Shown here piece by piece: positions 1-13,817 of a stretch of DNA of 64,000 nt. The DNA is taken from the NCBI GenBank assembly GCA_009599575.1, contig VWND01000012.1, positions 682,001-746,000 on the forward strand, in the 5' to 3' direction. How positions within the stretch are numbered: position 1 is the stretch's first letter; the number at the start of each line of letters is the position of its first letter. A program made the position numbers and the translations under genes. The notes under the pieces were generated by a model. It was not told where the DNA came from and ran no database searches. It saw only the letters and a program-made list of their open reading frames with translations. The stretch is from Blumeriella jaapii (Eukaryota > Ascomycota > Leotiomycetes > Helotiales > Drepanopezizaceae).

Positions 1-615
1 TTTGATTTAATTTTTTCCGGCTTTTTTTTTTGTAAAAGGATATAATAAAACTCGTGGCTATTTAATTATATATTTTACGTTTTTTAATCTTATTATTAAC
101 AACCGAATACAATCGTTTACTTTTTTTTTAATTATTAACCTCGGAAATTATGGTATGATTTTAAAAAAAGCTTAATTAGCCGAATATTAAATTTTATTAA
201 ATTGTAATAAACGCAAGTTTTATTAGCCGAAGTTTTATTTTTTTACAGTTTTTTACGCTCGTTGTATTAAAGTCTTTTATTTGCATTTTCGAAAGATTTA
301 ATTTCGCTATTAAAACGACGCTGTAAAACGTAACAAAAACTTTAACCAATTGTGGCAGATTTACGACGTTATACGAAGCGCGAAAAGATCGAATTTTATT
401 CGCGGTGCTAATTTCGATGGCGACGCTAATAAAATAATACAAAAAATTATACTACCATTTTTCCAGGCTAACGATTTTTTTTTTATTATTTTTTTTTCTT
501 TTTTTTTTCGTTAAAACAGCTTTTTCGTTTTACGAAAAACAGTTATATTAAAAACCGAAGAAAAGCTTTCGCCGCGATGGCCTTTCAGCTTAATATAATC
601 GATAATTTAAACAAG
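1..615 (+). mobile_element. Outermost Ty3/gypsy (family G) copy, left piece, split by copia P
   Basis: This piece matches, with RIP-type differences, the stretch from about 46555 to 47176 of the complete family G copy at 44477-50883. It covers the end of the protease region and the spacer before reverse transcriptase. The 5' LTR and gag lie outside the window to the left. At 611-615 the bases ACAAG precede the copia LTR, and the same ACAAG stands at 40567-40571, where the element resumes. Net length (about 2.08 kb missing plus 4.34 kb here) agrees with the 6.41 kb of other copies. No open frame survives. Confidence 0.9.
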
Positions 616-918
616 TGTTGCGCTATATTTATATTCCTTTATTTCCTTTCATTTCTTTTGTTCCAGATTCATTTTTCCTGTACGCTTTCAGTAGTTAAAT
701 GTTCCTAGAGCTCGGAAAGGCTCGTAGTCACGTGATAACGAGCCTTTTCGAAGACTAGTTTTTCCGAGCGACTGATTAAGCGAGCCCGAACCTTCCGTTT
801 TCTGCGGAAAGCTCGCTAGTCAGACTTAGAATAATACAAATAATATTTTATTATATACAATTTATTCGTTTCAGCCTCCGGTAAAAGTTTTTTACCGATT
901 ATTCGGCTTTGCATAATA
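616..918 (+). repeat. 5' LTR of copia P
   Basis: A 303-bp LTR that begins TGTTGCGC and ends GCATAATA, a mutated form of the GCACGACA seen at the end of the 3' LTR. It matches 40265-40566 directly and the two M LTRs in reverse complement. Confidence 0.9.
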
Positions 919-999
919 ATTATAAGCTCCGAAATCAATTAATAAGCTTCTTTTTGCAATACATACGCTAAAAGACTCGTTAAGAACTTTTACCGGTCA

Positions 1000-2480
1000 A
1001 TTTATTCGAATTGTTAAAAAAATTCGTGAAAAATTATATTTTGCAAAGTTTTTCTTATTTAGCAAAAGGCCACGAATCGATAAAAAGCTATTAAAAATGC
1101 GGGAAGCATTAATTTTTCGATTTTTTTTAATTTACAAATTTTATTTTTATTTTTTTCTACTTTTTTTTTTTTTAATCCAATTAATCGATTTTTTATAACA
1201 AAAACAACATGTCGGCCCTTACGAAAAAGAAGGTTTTCTTTTACGATTCAAAATCGTAAATTTTTTAATTAGGAGCGTATAAATTTCACCGATCAGGAAT
1301 TTTTCCCTTCGATTATACCGATCCTGACTTTTCATTTCGCTTTTTTATTAATAAACGATTATAAAAACAGTTTTTATATTAATTTATCGATTAAAAAAAC
1401 AAAAAGCGCCAAGCAGACTACGATCGAAAATACGCCGAATATAACGGCATAACCGAAGCAAAAAAGGCCGTTATTACGACAAATAATCCTTCCGACAAAC
1501 CTCGACCAGCCAATTTAATTTTCGACGATTTAAAAAATAAAATCGATTATTTTTCGAAAAACTATTTAAAAAAGCTTAAAAAGTGGCAGAAATACGTTAT
1601 TGTTTATCAAAAGTTGCTCGACTAGGTTTTTTTAATTATAAAAACCAGTTTAATAAATTTTGCATTGTTTAATCGGAAATTAACTCTATTAATAATAAAA
1701 AAGCGTACGCTATTTTTTATATTAATTTGCAAAAAGATTTTTTAATAAATGAAAATATGCGTAAAATCAAAAATTCATATTATAAAAAAAAGCAAAGGTT
1801 ATTTTAAGTATTCGTTCGTATTTTAAAAAAAAATATTATTTTTGCATACTTTTCCGTAATTAACTTCGTCAGATTTGATTACAAAAATACTTTTCGCAAA
1901 ACGTACAACGGAAAAGTAAATATAATCGAATAAATAAAAAAATAGCAAACCGTTTACAAAACAGCTGTCGAATATAAGATTTCTGATATAAATAGCCGCT
2001 ACGCTGTTACCGATTTTCTCGACGCAATCGTCGCATATATTAATTTATAATAAGCGAACGGCAAAAAAACTAAGTATTTAAAAAACGAATTTGCTGGCTT
2101 TTTTATAAAAAAGATTTTAATCGAATTAAGCTTTATAATCTTTTTTTTTAAAAACAACCGAGGATTCGATAATTCAAGCCGAAAGGTCGGAATTTTCGCT
2201 ATTTCCTTTTTCGATTCTGAAAATAATAATGCTTCGAAAAATCGTAGAAAAAAAAAAGAAAAAAGCAAAAAGAAAAAAGGAAAAAGATATAACTGCTTAT
2301 GCGATATTTCTAAAAAGCGTTATTTTTATTTTCCAACCGATTATAAAAAGCTTTTATACGTAATAAATAATCGTCGTAAAAAAAAAAACTTTTTTTAATT
2401 TTTCAGATAGGCAAAAGATCGCTGAAATGCGAAAAAAGCTGTTTTTTAAATTATAAAAAAGTTTTAAAAATTTTAAATAA
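1000..2480 (+). pseudogene. copia P gag remnant
   Basis: Read through stops, the + strand gives a Lys/Tyr-rich gag-like sequence. The clearest part is around 1500-1620, an acidic then lysine-rich helix (IFDDLKNKIDYF, then KKLKKWQKYV). Near 2285-2330 there is a short Cys/Tyr-rich stretch (YNCLC) where a copia gag zinc knuckle would be expected. M carries the same region on the minus strand at about 36900-38300. There are many in-frame stops, mostly of the type made from Gln or Trp codons by C-to-T or G-to-A change. It is not functional. Confidence 0.65.
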
Positions 2481-2859
2481 ATAAAAAAAGTATTTAAATG
2501 ATCGTAATTAACAAAATCCTTAAAATCCCAATAATTAAGCTAAAATATATTCTAAAGTCAATTTTTAAAAACGATCAGAAAAAATCTTTTACCGCAACTT
2601 TTTGTCTTTTTTGCTTTAATATAATTAAAAAGCATTTCGGAATCAACGTTTTAGCTTTAAAGCTTAATTAATATTATTTTTTAAACAAAAGCATTTTTTT
2701 TAATAATTGTTCTGAAATTTATTTAATAAACGACAAAGAGTTTTTTATCGAAAATTTTTACAAAAAGGTTAATAATTTTATTAACAGCGTTTATATAAGC
2801 ATACAAAATCTTTTAATCGTCGGGAAAAAAAGTCGTTTAATAAAAAAGGCTTTTCGCAA

Positions 2860-4300
2860 AAAAAATAAAAAACCTTGGAATATAATTTTTAATAACGTAG
2901 CGTTCGTTTTAGATTTTACTACCAATATTATTTCCGCTAGTTTTTTAGCTAAAAAAGATTATTAATTTTAAAAGTTAAATACTACTTTTCGTTCTAAAAG
3001 TTTTAAAAGCTTTATTTTCAAACGTTAATATCAAACGATCGCCGATTTTTATATATTTAAATATATTAAAATCAATTGCTTTTTTTGTTCGCATTTTTTA
3101 TATAATAATTTGAACTTTTTAAAATATAATTCGCTCGGCTTAATAATTTATACAATTTCGAAACGTCGTACGCGTTATAAATTTAAAAAAAGCAGCGTAT
3201 TTACGTACGATCGGAATAATAATACGCGCTTATAGCATTTTCGTTCGGACTATTTAAGTAAAAACGCGCTCGAAAAGCTGGTCGAAAACATTCGTAAAAT
3301 AAAAATCAAAAGCTTAATTAAAATAAAATGCGAAAAGTATGCTGTTACGCATTTAAAACAAATGATTTTAAAAGTAATATTAAAAAATAAATTTTTTAAA
3401 CTTTTTTTTCGCATCGGCTAAGATTTTTACGATTATTGCAAAAGTCGTAAAAAAGCTTATAACGGCTCGACGTAAATATTTTTAATAAAAAACGAATATA
3501 ATAAAAAGATTTGAGCTTTCGCTATTAAAACGAAAAATATAAAAGTCGTTCTGGACCGTTTTCAAACGTTCGACGCATAAGTAAAACGCTAATACAACTT
3601 TTCCATTTGCAAAATTCGATAAAATAACGAATCGTCGATAATTTTAAAACAAAAAAATATTATTTCGGAATATTAAAAATAAGCGGAGCGCGAAAGTATC
3701 GATTTGAAATTAATTTTATTTTACGTGTACCAGCCAAATAGCTCGATCGAACGAGCAGAAAGGAAAGTAATTAAACGTTCGATAAAAATAAAAATTAAAG
3801 CGGGCCTTCCAACTTTTTTTTAGCTCGACGATAAAAGCAGCAGCGCATTTGTATAATATATCGCCGTTTGCGAAAAGATAATTTAAGTTTTTAAATAAAA
3901 TTTTGCATAATTGATTCAGGCAATATTTCCGGTACTACGATCCTGCTATTATAAAAACGCGTACGGCCGATTTTAAACCAGACTAGAACAAAGTTTATGC
4001 GTACGAAGCTCGTACGTATTTAATAATAAAAAATCGAAAGATTATAAAATATAAAAAAGAATTTAAAATTCTTTCGAAAAAACATATCGAATATTTGATT
4101 AGATATAGCGCTTTTAATATTTACAAAATCTAAATATTTTAGCTAATACGTATAATTACGAATCGAAACGTAATATTTAACGAATTTAAGTTTTATTTTT
4201 CGAAAGCTAAAAGTCCAAATTCCATAACTAAACTAAAACTTTAAAAGACCGTAAAATTTATCGAAAACGCGAAGAACGAAAAAGCTTACGCTGAATATCA
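2860..4300 (+). pseudogene. copia P protease and integrase remnant
   Basis: At about 2880-2960 the reading VAFVLDFTTNIISASFLAK fits the retropepsin active site of copia elements, where DSGATT is usual and has become DFTT. From about 3240 to 3870 comes the integrase: a Lys-rich pre-integrase segment, a putative first Asp near 3420, a second acidic position in a context read as IRxNNESS near 3610, and the strong block LILFYVYQPNSSIERAERK at about 3715-3772, which holds the catalytic Glu of the DDE core. Stops and substitutions interrupt it throughout. The part downstream of 4877 is displaced by the gypsy insertion and resumes at 14084. Confidence 0.75.
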
Positions 4301-4877
4301 GATACTAGCGGGCGGTTTTAATAGCGGCGCAGATTAGCAAAACTCGGTATATTAAAAAAAAAGTGATACAAAAAAAAAGCTATTATTACAAAACGAATAA
4401 TTTCCAGATTTTACAAAAAGAAATAAAAGTTTTTTTCCACCGGAGCCGCTATCAGAACCAAAACCGATTTCAGGCCTTTTTAATAAATTTTTAAAATTTA
4501 CGATAAAAAAAAGACATTTTAATATTAATAGATTTAGATATTCCAAAAAAAGTCAAATCCTCGGGAATAAAAGATTTAATAAAAATCGAAGCGATCGAGC
4601 TTTTTTTTACGATCGATTTAAACGTTTAAAATTCGAAAATAATAGTTTTTTATAAAAGCCCTTTCGACAAAGCTATTATCGACCAGTTTTAATTTTTAAA
4701 ACTAATTATTAATCGGAAGTATGCAAAGCATATCCGAAACATTTTGACCGACGCGATAAAAACGTTAAAAAATTATAAAAATTTAAAAAAAAGTAATAAA
4801 TTAGCAAGGTTTATTATTGCAAAACAAAATAAAACAGAATAAAGTTTTAAAAAATTCTTCGGCGCGGATATAAAAAT

Positions 4878-5143
4878 TGTAACGATCTAATCAGTCGGAG
4901 GGCTGGGAAATCAGTCAACTGGTCGTCGTGTTCATATAGTATAAAAAACGAGCCTTTGGTTTTGTAATAAAAATATTCATTTAGAATTAACAATTGCGAA
5001 AAACAGAGATTGCTAAAAAAAAAAAGCCTTATATATATAAATAATTTCTATAATTAATAAGGAAACCCACCAGAAAACCAGAAAGCTTGCAGCTATACGT
5101 AATTGCTAGGGTGATACGAAAAGCAAGAAAATAAATCGTTATA
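4878..5143 (-). repeat. Family G LTR (left end of composite)
   Basis: A 266-bp LTR with the family's inverted termini TGTGACGA...TCGTCACA, here mutated to TGTAACGA...TCGTTATA. Confidence 0.9.
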
Positions 5144-7674
5144 TTATTTTTTCGTCCGAAAAAAACGCGCTTTCGAATTTTTATTTATTAATACGTCGCT
5201 ATTTAAATAATCGTACGAATTCAAACCTTCGGAATACGCTTTTAATCAGTTTACAAGTTTTGCAAAAGAACCGGAAAGCTTTTTATGCGTTAAATAAAAG
5301 TCGCGCATTTTTAAAAAAGCATATATAAAATTAAACGCGGGGTATTACGTAAGATTTTTATTTAAATCTATCCAAAAAGCTTTATATTAAAAAGTTTTCC
5401 GCTGTATTCGATAAGCGATTAATTTTTCGATTTCGTATTTAAGCTTATTAATTATATTAATAAATTTAAAAGCTAAATTAATTTAATTTGAAAGCGCGTC
5501 GTTAGCTGTTTTACGCAATCGATTAGCGTAAAAAACTGGGTGTACGTTTATAATATTAAAAAGGTTTAATTTAAAAGCGTTGTCGAAAATTTTGGCTACA
5601 ATTTTAAAAAGGCCGTTTATAAGATTGTCGAGTTTGCGAAAAAGCCGAAAGATCGGAAATAAACGTATATCGAGCCATACGTAATCGCCAACGTTAAAAT
5701 CGATCGCGCGGCGAAATTTATTCGTATTTTTTTTTATTTTATCGTAAGCTTGTTAAAAATGCGATTTGGCGAGGTTCTAAGCGTCGTAATGGCGGCGAGC
5801 GTACGTACGAGTTTCGTTTGCGTTTAGCTTGTGTAAAAGATTAGAAAAAAAAGAAATATCGAGCTTCCAGTTTTAATTAATATAAGAAATATAATCGTAT
5901 ATAATTTTAAAAAATAAAAGGCCATCTAGACTTTTGTAAAAAAAAATTATTTAAACGAAATTTATTATTAGAAAAAATTCGTTCCAATCGTTTTAATAAA
6001 AATTTACGAAGGGTCGAAAGCGTTTTTACAGATATTAATTGTAAATTTCGGTTTGACCGTCGGTTTTAAAATAAACGGCTATCGAAAGCTTTAATTGCGT
6101 ATCGAATATTTTATTTAATTCAAACCAGAAAATAAACTAATATTAAAAGCTACGATCGCTAATAATACTTTTTAAAAGGCCAAAATACTTGTATACGTGA
6201 AATATATACAATTTAGCGAGATTTCGAGCGTCGATATTTTTATAATAAAAAATCGAAATAGCCTGCTTAGAAAAGCGATTTATTACTACGAACATATTAT
6301 CGTAATCGTATTTGTTTTTGTTAAAATTGCAAAAGTTTATTATAACGTGTTTTTAAAAATGGTTAAAAACAAAAAAAAACTGAAAAAAGCCGGGGCGCTT
6401 ATTTTTTAAAACAAAATTCTTTCGATAAGCGTAGCAGTTGCGATAATATTGTTTTACAAAAGCTGTTATACTTCGCTAATAATATTGGTTCGAAAGCAAT
6501 TGCGTAATTTTACGAACGCTAAAATAAACGATAGAAATTTAATCGTATATTTCTCGTATAAAAGCCAGACGAAAATAATCGACGTTTAATATTATTAAGC
6601 GACCGTAATATAGCAGCAAATCGCGTTTAAATGTATACGAAAACGGAATATTATTAACGTCGTTTTTTTTCGTAGCGTTTCGTACAGTTTTTTTTCGAAA
6701 GGCCATTAAGCTGCTAGCTGTGCGATTAACGTAGAAAATTTAATTAACGATACGAAATGCGAAAAAAAAATCAGCTATTTCAACGATAAAAACAGCTGTT
6801 TCGGAAACCGTAGGAAATCGAAGTTTTTTAATTAAAAAGCGGTGATCGATCTGATCGGCTCGGAAAAGGGTTTGCAAGCGCTAAATACGTTTAAAAAAGT
6901 TTTGGCGGTCGAATTCGCTCGTACGACGTATTAATGCGTCAGCCAAAAGATTGTATTTATCTGGTTTGTACGTAATAAGAAAGTTGTAATCGGCGAAAAG
7001 CTCGGCTTAACGTATTTATCGAGCGTTTAAAAATTTAAAAATTATAAAGTATTTCAAAGCTTTATAATTAGTAATTATTTTAATTTAATAAACTGAGCTA
7101 GCTAATTCAATACGAAAATTGCCTAGAAATCTTACGATTGCGAGCATTTCTTTATCGTATACGACGTAATTCAGTTTTACGAAAGCTATGATTTTGCTAA
7201 AATAAGCGATTAAAAGCCAGTCGTCGCTATAAAATTGCGAAAGCATAAAAGCTATTACGCCGTCGAAAGCGTTAGTTTTTAATATACAAAAAAGGTTTTG
7301 CCTGTAATATTATAAAACTGATATAATAATAAAACCTAATATAAAAAGGTCGAAATTCTTTTGATATTTAGAAATAAAATTATAAAAAACGTTAGCTTTG
7401 GTTAAATAAATTAAAAATTTTGCAATTATACCGTAGTTTCGAATAAAACGTCGGTAAAAGTTATAAAAACCAAAAAAGCTTTGTATATTTTTTATAATAA
7501 TAGAAAGCTTTTAGTAAACGATTACGAAAACTTTTTTTGAATTTATTTTTAAGCTTTTAATCGAAATAATAAAGCCTAAGTAACGGATCCGAATAACGTT
7601 GAATTTAAACTTCCGAATATCGGCCTGTAATTTAGCGTTAGCGAGCTTTTAAAATATTTTGCGAACGTGTATGG
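5144..7674 (-). pseudogene. Truncated family G pol remnant (integrase C-end to reverse transcriptase)
   Basis: Read on the minus strand from right to left, the block carries the end of reverse transcriptase, RNase H, integrase, the GPY/F-like C-terminal part and a chromodomain-like tail, all broken. It is parallel to 7942-10472 of the complete neighbour and stops abruptly at 7674, where the next LTR begins. The truncation is therefore structural and not only due to point mutation. Confidence 0.8.
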
Positions 7675-7941
7675 TGTGACGATCTAATCAGTCGGAAGGC
7701 TGGGAAATCAGTCAATTGGTCGCCGAGTTCATATAATATAAGAAACGAGCCTTTGGTTCTGTAATAAAAATATTCACTTAGAATCAACAACTGCAAAAGG
7801 CAAAAGTGCTAAAAGGGAAGTGTTTTATATATATGAATAATTTCCACAATTAATAAAAAACCCACCAAAAGATCAAAAAGCTTGCAACTACACGTAGTTG
7901 CTAGAATAACATACGAGATAGCAAAAAAATAAATCGTTATA
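7675..7941 (-). repeat. Family G LTR (middle, 3' LTR of the complete unit)
   Basis: A 267-bp LTR beginning TGTGACGA. Directly inside it, read on the minus strand, lies a purine-rich tract (GGACGGGGAAATAA) that is a good polypurine primer for a minus-strand element. Confidence 0.9.
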
Positions 7942-10900
7942 TTATTTCCCCGTCCGAAAAAAGCGCGTCCTCGAGCTTTTATCTATTAGTACGTCGCTAT
8001 TTAAATAATCGTACGAGTCCAAACCTTCCGAATAAGCTTTCAGCCAGTTTACAAGTTTTGCAAAAAAACCGAAAAGCTTTTTATGCGCCAAATAAAAATC
8101 GCGCATTTTTAAAAAAGCATATATAAAATTAAACGCGGAGTATCACGTAAAATTTTTATTTAAGCCTATTTAAAAAGCTTTGTATTAAAAGGTTTTCCGT
8201 TGCATTCGACAAGCGATTAATTTTTCGATTTCGTATTCAAGCTCGCCAATTATATTAATAAATTCAGAAGCTAGGTTAATCTGATTTGAAAGCGCGTCGT
8301 TAGCTGCTTTACGCAATCGATTAGCGTGAAAAACTGGATATACGTTTATAATATTAAAAAAGTTTAATTTGAAAACGTTATCGAAAATTTTGGTTATAAT
8401 TTTGAAAAAGCCGTTTGTAAAATTGTCGAATTTGCGAAAAGGTCGGAAGGTCGGAAATAAACGCATATCGAGCTATACGTAATCGTCAACGTTAAAATCG
8501 ATCGCGCGGCGAAACTTATTCGCATTTTTTTTCATTTTATCGTAAGCTTATTAAAAATGCGATTTGGCGAAATTTCAGGCGTCGTAATAGCGGCGAGCGT
8601 ACGCACGAGCTTCGTTTGCGTTTAATTTATATAAAAAGTTGGAAAAAAAGGAAATATCGAGCTTTCAGTTTTAATTAATATAAAAAGTATAACCGTATAT
8701 AATTTCAAAAAGTAAAAGGCCATTTAAATTTTCGTAAGAAAAAACTATTTGAACGAAATTTATTATTAAAAGAAATTCGCTTTAATCGTTTTAATAAAAA
8801 TTCACGAAAGGTCGAAAGCGTTTTTGCAAATATTAATTATAAATTTCGGTCTGGCTATCGGTTTCAGAATAAACGGCTGTCGAAAGCTTTAATTGCGTAT
8901 CGAATATTTTGTTTAATTCAAATTAAAAAATAAATTAATATTAAAAGCCGCGATCGTTAATAATACTTTTCGAAAGACTAAAATACCTGTATACGTAAAA
9001 TATATACAATTTGGCAAGGTTTCGAGCGTCGATATTCTTATAGCAAAAGATCGAAATAGCTTGTTTAAAAAAGCGATTTATTATTACAAATACGTTATCG
9101 TAACCGTGTTTGTTTTTATTAAAGCTGCAAAAGTTTATTATAACGTGCTTTTAAAAATGGTCAAACAAAAAAAAGCTAAAAAAAGCCGGAGCGCTTATTT
9201 TTTAAAATAAAATTTTTTCGATAAGCGTAGCAATTGCGATAATATTGTTTTACAAAAGCTGTTATACCTCGCTAATAATATTAGTTCGAAAACAATTGCG
9301 TAGTTTTGCGAACGCTGAAATAAGCGGTGGAAATTTAATCGTGCATTTTTCGTACAAAGGCCAAACGAAAATGGTCGACGTCTGGTATTATTAAGCGACC
9401 GTGATATAGCAGCAAATCGCGTTCAAATGTATACGAAGTGTTATTATCGTTTCCTTTCGTAGCGTCTCGTACAGCTTTCTTTCGGAAAGCTATTAAGCTG
9501 CTAGCTGTGCGATTAGCGTAAAAAAGCTAATTAACGATACGGAATACGAGAAAAAAATCAGCTATTTCAACGATAAAAACAGCTGTTTCGAAAGCCGTGA
9601 AAAATCGAAGTTTTTTAGTCAAAAGGCGGTAATCCATTTAATCGGCTCGAAAAAAGGTTTGCAAGCGCTAAATGCGTTTAAAAAAGTTTTGGCGATCGAG
9701 TTCGTTTGTACGACGTATTAATACGTTAATCAAAAGGTTGTGTTTACTTGGTTTATACGTAATAAGAAAGTTGTAATCGGCGAAAAGCTCGGCCTAGCGT
9801 ATTTGTCGAGCGTTTAAAAGTTTGAAAATTATAAAATATTCCAAGGTTTTGTAATTAATAATAATTTTGATTTAATAAACTGAGCTAGCTAATTCAGTAC
9901 GAAAGTTGCTTAAAAATCTTACGATTACGAGCATTTTTTTATCGTATACGACGTAGTTTAGCTTTGCGAAAGTTATAGTTTTATTAAAATAAGCGATTAG
10001 AAGCCAATCGTTATTATAAAATTAAGAAAACACAAAAGCTATTACGCCGTCGAAAACGTCAGTTTCTAATATACAAAAAAGGTTTTGCCTGTAATATTAT
10101 AAAACTGATGTAATAATAAAAGCTAATGTAAAAAAGTCGAAACTCTTCTGACATTCAGAAATAAAATTATAAAAAACGTTAGCTTTAATTAAATAAATCA
10201 GAGGTTTTGCAATTATACCGTAATCTCGAATAAAACGTCGGTAAAAATTACAAAAATCAAAAAAGCTTTATATACTTTTTACAATAATAAAAGGCTTTTA
10301 ATAGACGATTACGAAAATCTTTTCTGGGTTTACTTCTAGGTTTTTAATAGAAATAATAAAACTTAGGTAACGGGTTCGAATAACGTTGAATTTAAATTTC
10401 CGAATATCGGCCTGTAATTCAGCGTTAACGAGCTTTTGAAGCATTTTACGAACGTATATAGCGTATTTTAAAAGATCGGACGAATAAATAAAAATATTAT
10501 TTAAATATATAATACAAAAATCGTTTAAATAATTAAAAAAAACGTCGTTTATATAGCGTTAATAAATTGCGGATTTATTAATAAGGCCGAAAAGTAGCAT
10601 TTTACATTTATAAGCGCCGTAACGCGTACGAAACGTCGTTAGTTTTTTATTGGCGGGGTCCATTCGAATTTTGTAAAAAGCTTAACGAATATCGAGCTTT
10701 GTAAAAATTCGCGCTTTCGAAATACGAACAAAAGTTTTATCGATAAAAAAAAATAGCGATTTTTACGAATAATATTATTAAAAGCTCGATAATCGATATA
10801 AAAGCGTAATAAACCGTCGGGTTTCTTAGCGAAAAACACTGGAACAGCGAAAAAAGCAGTAAAAAGTTCGATAAAACTTTTATTAAAATTATTTCATAAA

Positions 10901-11450
10901 TAAATCTTAATAATCTCGAGCTTTAAAATCGATATTTTATATAAAAAAATATATTTCAGCTTTTTTTTATTTATAATAAGCTCGATCTTATGATCGTAGG
11001 GCCGGTAAAAAGCTAGCTCGTTACTGGCGGCCTTAGAAAACACGTGTTCGAAATTTTTATATTTCGGAGAAAAACATTCGAAAAAAGGTTTATTCGAAGT
11101 TAGCTTTGCTAAATTGGTTAAAAAGGTCGAAATCGATATTTCGTTGGTTTTAAAACGTTCGAAAAAATTATAAAATTAAATTTTAAAAAAAATGTTATAC
11201 GTAAAATCGTTTAGTATTTTGTCGATTTCGTACAAAAAGGTTAAAAACATTTTAACTGCTTTTTTTCTAAAAATCAGCTTAAAAGCGTATGCAGTAATTT
11301 AGCAGATAAAAATTAAATAAGCAATAAATTAAAGAATTCGTTTTCGAATTAATTATTTAAAAAATTCAAAAAATAGCTTATTTAAACTATCGATTATATT
11401 AAGCTGAAAGGCTATCGCGGCGAAAACTTTTCTTCGGTTTTTGGTATAAT
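7942..11450 (-). pseudogene. Family G pol remnant (complete unit): RT, RNase H, integrase, chromodomain
   Basis: The minus strand carries the pol domains in Ty3/gypsy order. RT lies around 10480-11000; FFAKKPDGLLRFYIDYRAFN at about 10780-10840 is the usual gypsy RT block. RNase H and integrase follow, and a GPY/F-type integrase tail is open from 8185 to 8466. Beyond it towards 7950 is a chromodomain-like tail. Stops are frequent. The order RT-RH-IN and the tail class it as a chromovirus. Confidence 0.8.
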
Positions 11451-11999
11451 TGTTTTTCGTAGAACGAAAAAGCTGTTTTGACGAAGAAAAAAAAAAAAAA
11501 AAAAAAATAATAAAAAAAAAATCGTTAGCCTGGAAAAATAATAATGTGATTTTTTATATTATTCCATTGGCGTCGCTATCGAAATTGGCACCGCGAATAA
11601 AATTCGACTTTTTCGCGTTTCGCATAGCGTCGTAAATCTGCCACAATTAATTAAAGTTTTTGTCACGTTTTACAGCGTCGTTTTAATAGCGAAATTAAAT
11701 TTTTCGAAAATGCAAATAAAAAATTTTAATATAACGAGCGTAAAAAGCTGTGAAAAAATAAAACTTCGGCTAATAAAGTTTGCGTTTATTATAATTTAAT
11801 AAAATTTAATATTCGGCCAACCAAGCTTTTTTTAAAATTATATTATAATTTCCGAGATTAATAATTAAAAAAAAAATAAACGATTGTATTCGGTTGTTAA
11901 TAATAAAATTAAAAAACGTAAAATATATAATTAAATAGCCACGAGTTTTATTATATTTTTTTACAAAAAAAAGAACCGGAAGAAATTAAATTAAAAGTT

Positions 12000-13800
12000 T
12001 AAAAAAAAAAAAAAAGATTTGATTAGCGCCGAATCGATTAACGCGTAACCGTTCGCTTTAAAATCGGCGAGCGCTTTTATTTTATACGAAAAGCTATTTT
12101 TAATAAATCTAACGGAAATTATTAATAAATCGCTATTAAAAAGCTTTCGAACGTTAAAATAACGTATATCGCGTAATACGCTTAAAAAAAAGGCTTTGCT
12201 TAAATTTAAGCGTTTTCTCGATCAGCGGAAAAGCTTTTAATTTTTTCGTATGCGTTTTGAAAATCGTTTGGAAAAAGGTTTTCGTTTTTATTATTATTAT
12301 TAAAAGCGAATTTTCGGCCGGCTCGATTTCGTTTATATTTACCAGCTTAAAAAGGCTTTTAAATAAAACCGAAAATCGGCCCGTAAAAAATCGTGCAAAT
12401 TGGTTTTTTTAAACTTTCTAATATAAAATAAAAAACAAGCGCTGTCGTTGGTCCGATCGAAAAAGAAAAACGCTAAAAAAAGCGTTTTAGCGTAAAAAAA
12501 AAGGAAAAACAGCAGAAAGCTGAAAAAAAGCCTGTAAAGCATTTAAACGATTTTTATACGTACGATTTAATTCGTAATACGCTTTGATTAAAAATCTATT
12601 ATTTTAATAAATAATAAACTTAGTTAAAAAGCGATTTGCGTATAAAATTCGTTTAGCTAATTAATTTTATTTTTTTTATCGAACGGCGGTAAGCCAATTT
12701 TTAAAAGTCGTTGTACGCGCTTATTTTAAATGCAGCTTTTTTCGTAAACGCTTTGGTATTTTATCGCGGAAAGCGTTTCGAAGCTATTTATTAGTTCGTA
12801 TTTAAACGTTCGCTGCGAAAATAAAAAATCGCAAATAAAATCGTTAAAAATCGTCGTACGTATTTATTACAAGCATTTTAAATTCGTTTTCGGCCTTTTA
12901 AACGTTTAAAAAATCGGCTAGAAAATCGGCGATTTTTTTTATTAATTCTTCGAGAAAAATAAAATCGGAACGGTTTAAAATACGCGGAATAAAAAACTTT
13001 TTTGCTACGCTTTCGGTCTGATCGAATATATAATTTTTGCGAAATCGATCGCTAGCGAAATAATCGTAATAAAATTTAAAATTATCGAAAACTTTAATTT
13101 TTTAATAACGTGCTTTATAATTTTTATTATTATTTAATTTAAATTTAAAATTCGAAACCCGCTTTATACGAGCTAGTCGAAAATCAGCAGATAAATAAAA
13201 ATTATAGCGTTTAAAAAACGCGCTAAAGTTTTGGCCGTCAGAAAAAAATCTAAAAAAAGTTCGCGAAAAGCGTGGAAATTGATTTGTAACGTTTATTAAT
13301 TAAAATAAAACGTTGCGAAAAAGTAGAGCAGCAGATTCGCGACTGGCAAAAGCACGTTCGATAAATTCTACCAAACGTTCTGATTAAAAGATTTGTCGCA
13401 ATCGTATAATTTTTAAAAATTGTCGTTTACGCTTTTGCGCTTTTTTTAATTAATTTTGCAAAAGTTTCAACTAAACGCTTTCAGCGCTAAACTGTAAAAA
13501 AAAGATGGCAGGCGAAATGGTTGGCGCTTTGTTTTTTTTTTTGTTTTTTTTTTTTTTTTTCGGAGAAAAAACTGTTTTTCAAAAAAAGAAGCTTTTGAAA
13601 AAGGCTGTTTTTTCGCTGATTAAAAAAAAGATTAAGATATGATAGCAGAAGCTGAAAAGCTTTGCTGAAAGAAAAATCGTTAAACAAAAGTCATTTTTCG
13701 CGAAATGCGGAAATAAGCTTTTTTACGACCGGTCGATTATTTTGGTATAATTCGTAAAAATTCGAAAAAAAAAATAATTTACGCCGTCGCCAGCGTAAAA
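12000..13800 (-). pseudogene. Family G gag and protease remnant
   Basis: On the minus strand this corresponds to gag (about 12340-13400) and the aspartic protease (about 12020-12180) as read more clearly in the copy at 44477-50883. The open piece 12339-12542 is the C-terminal part of gag, which lacks a visible zinc knuckle. The 5' leader (about 13450-13817) contains long A and T homopolymers. It is not functional. Confidence 0.65.
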
Positions 13801-13817
13801 AAAAAATTTGTTGATAA

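Noticed and set aside
6197..6409. Recurring 70-codon frame opposite to pol in family G copies (also at 20170 and, in the other orientation, at 49350)
   Set aside because: It is antisense to the integrase core in every copy. Conservation follows from the family being repeated, and integrase motifs are on the other strand.
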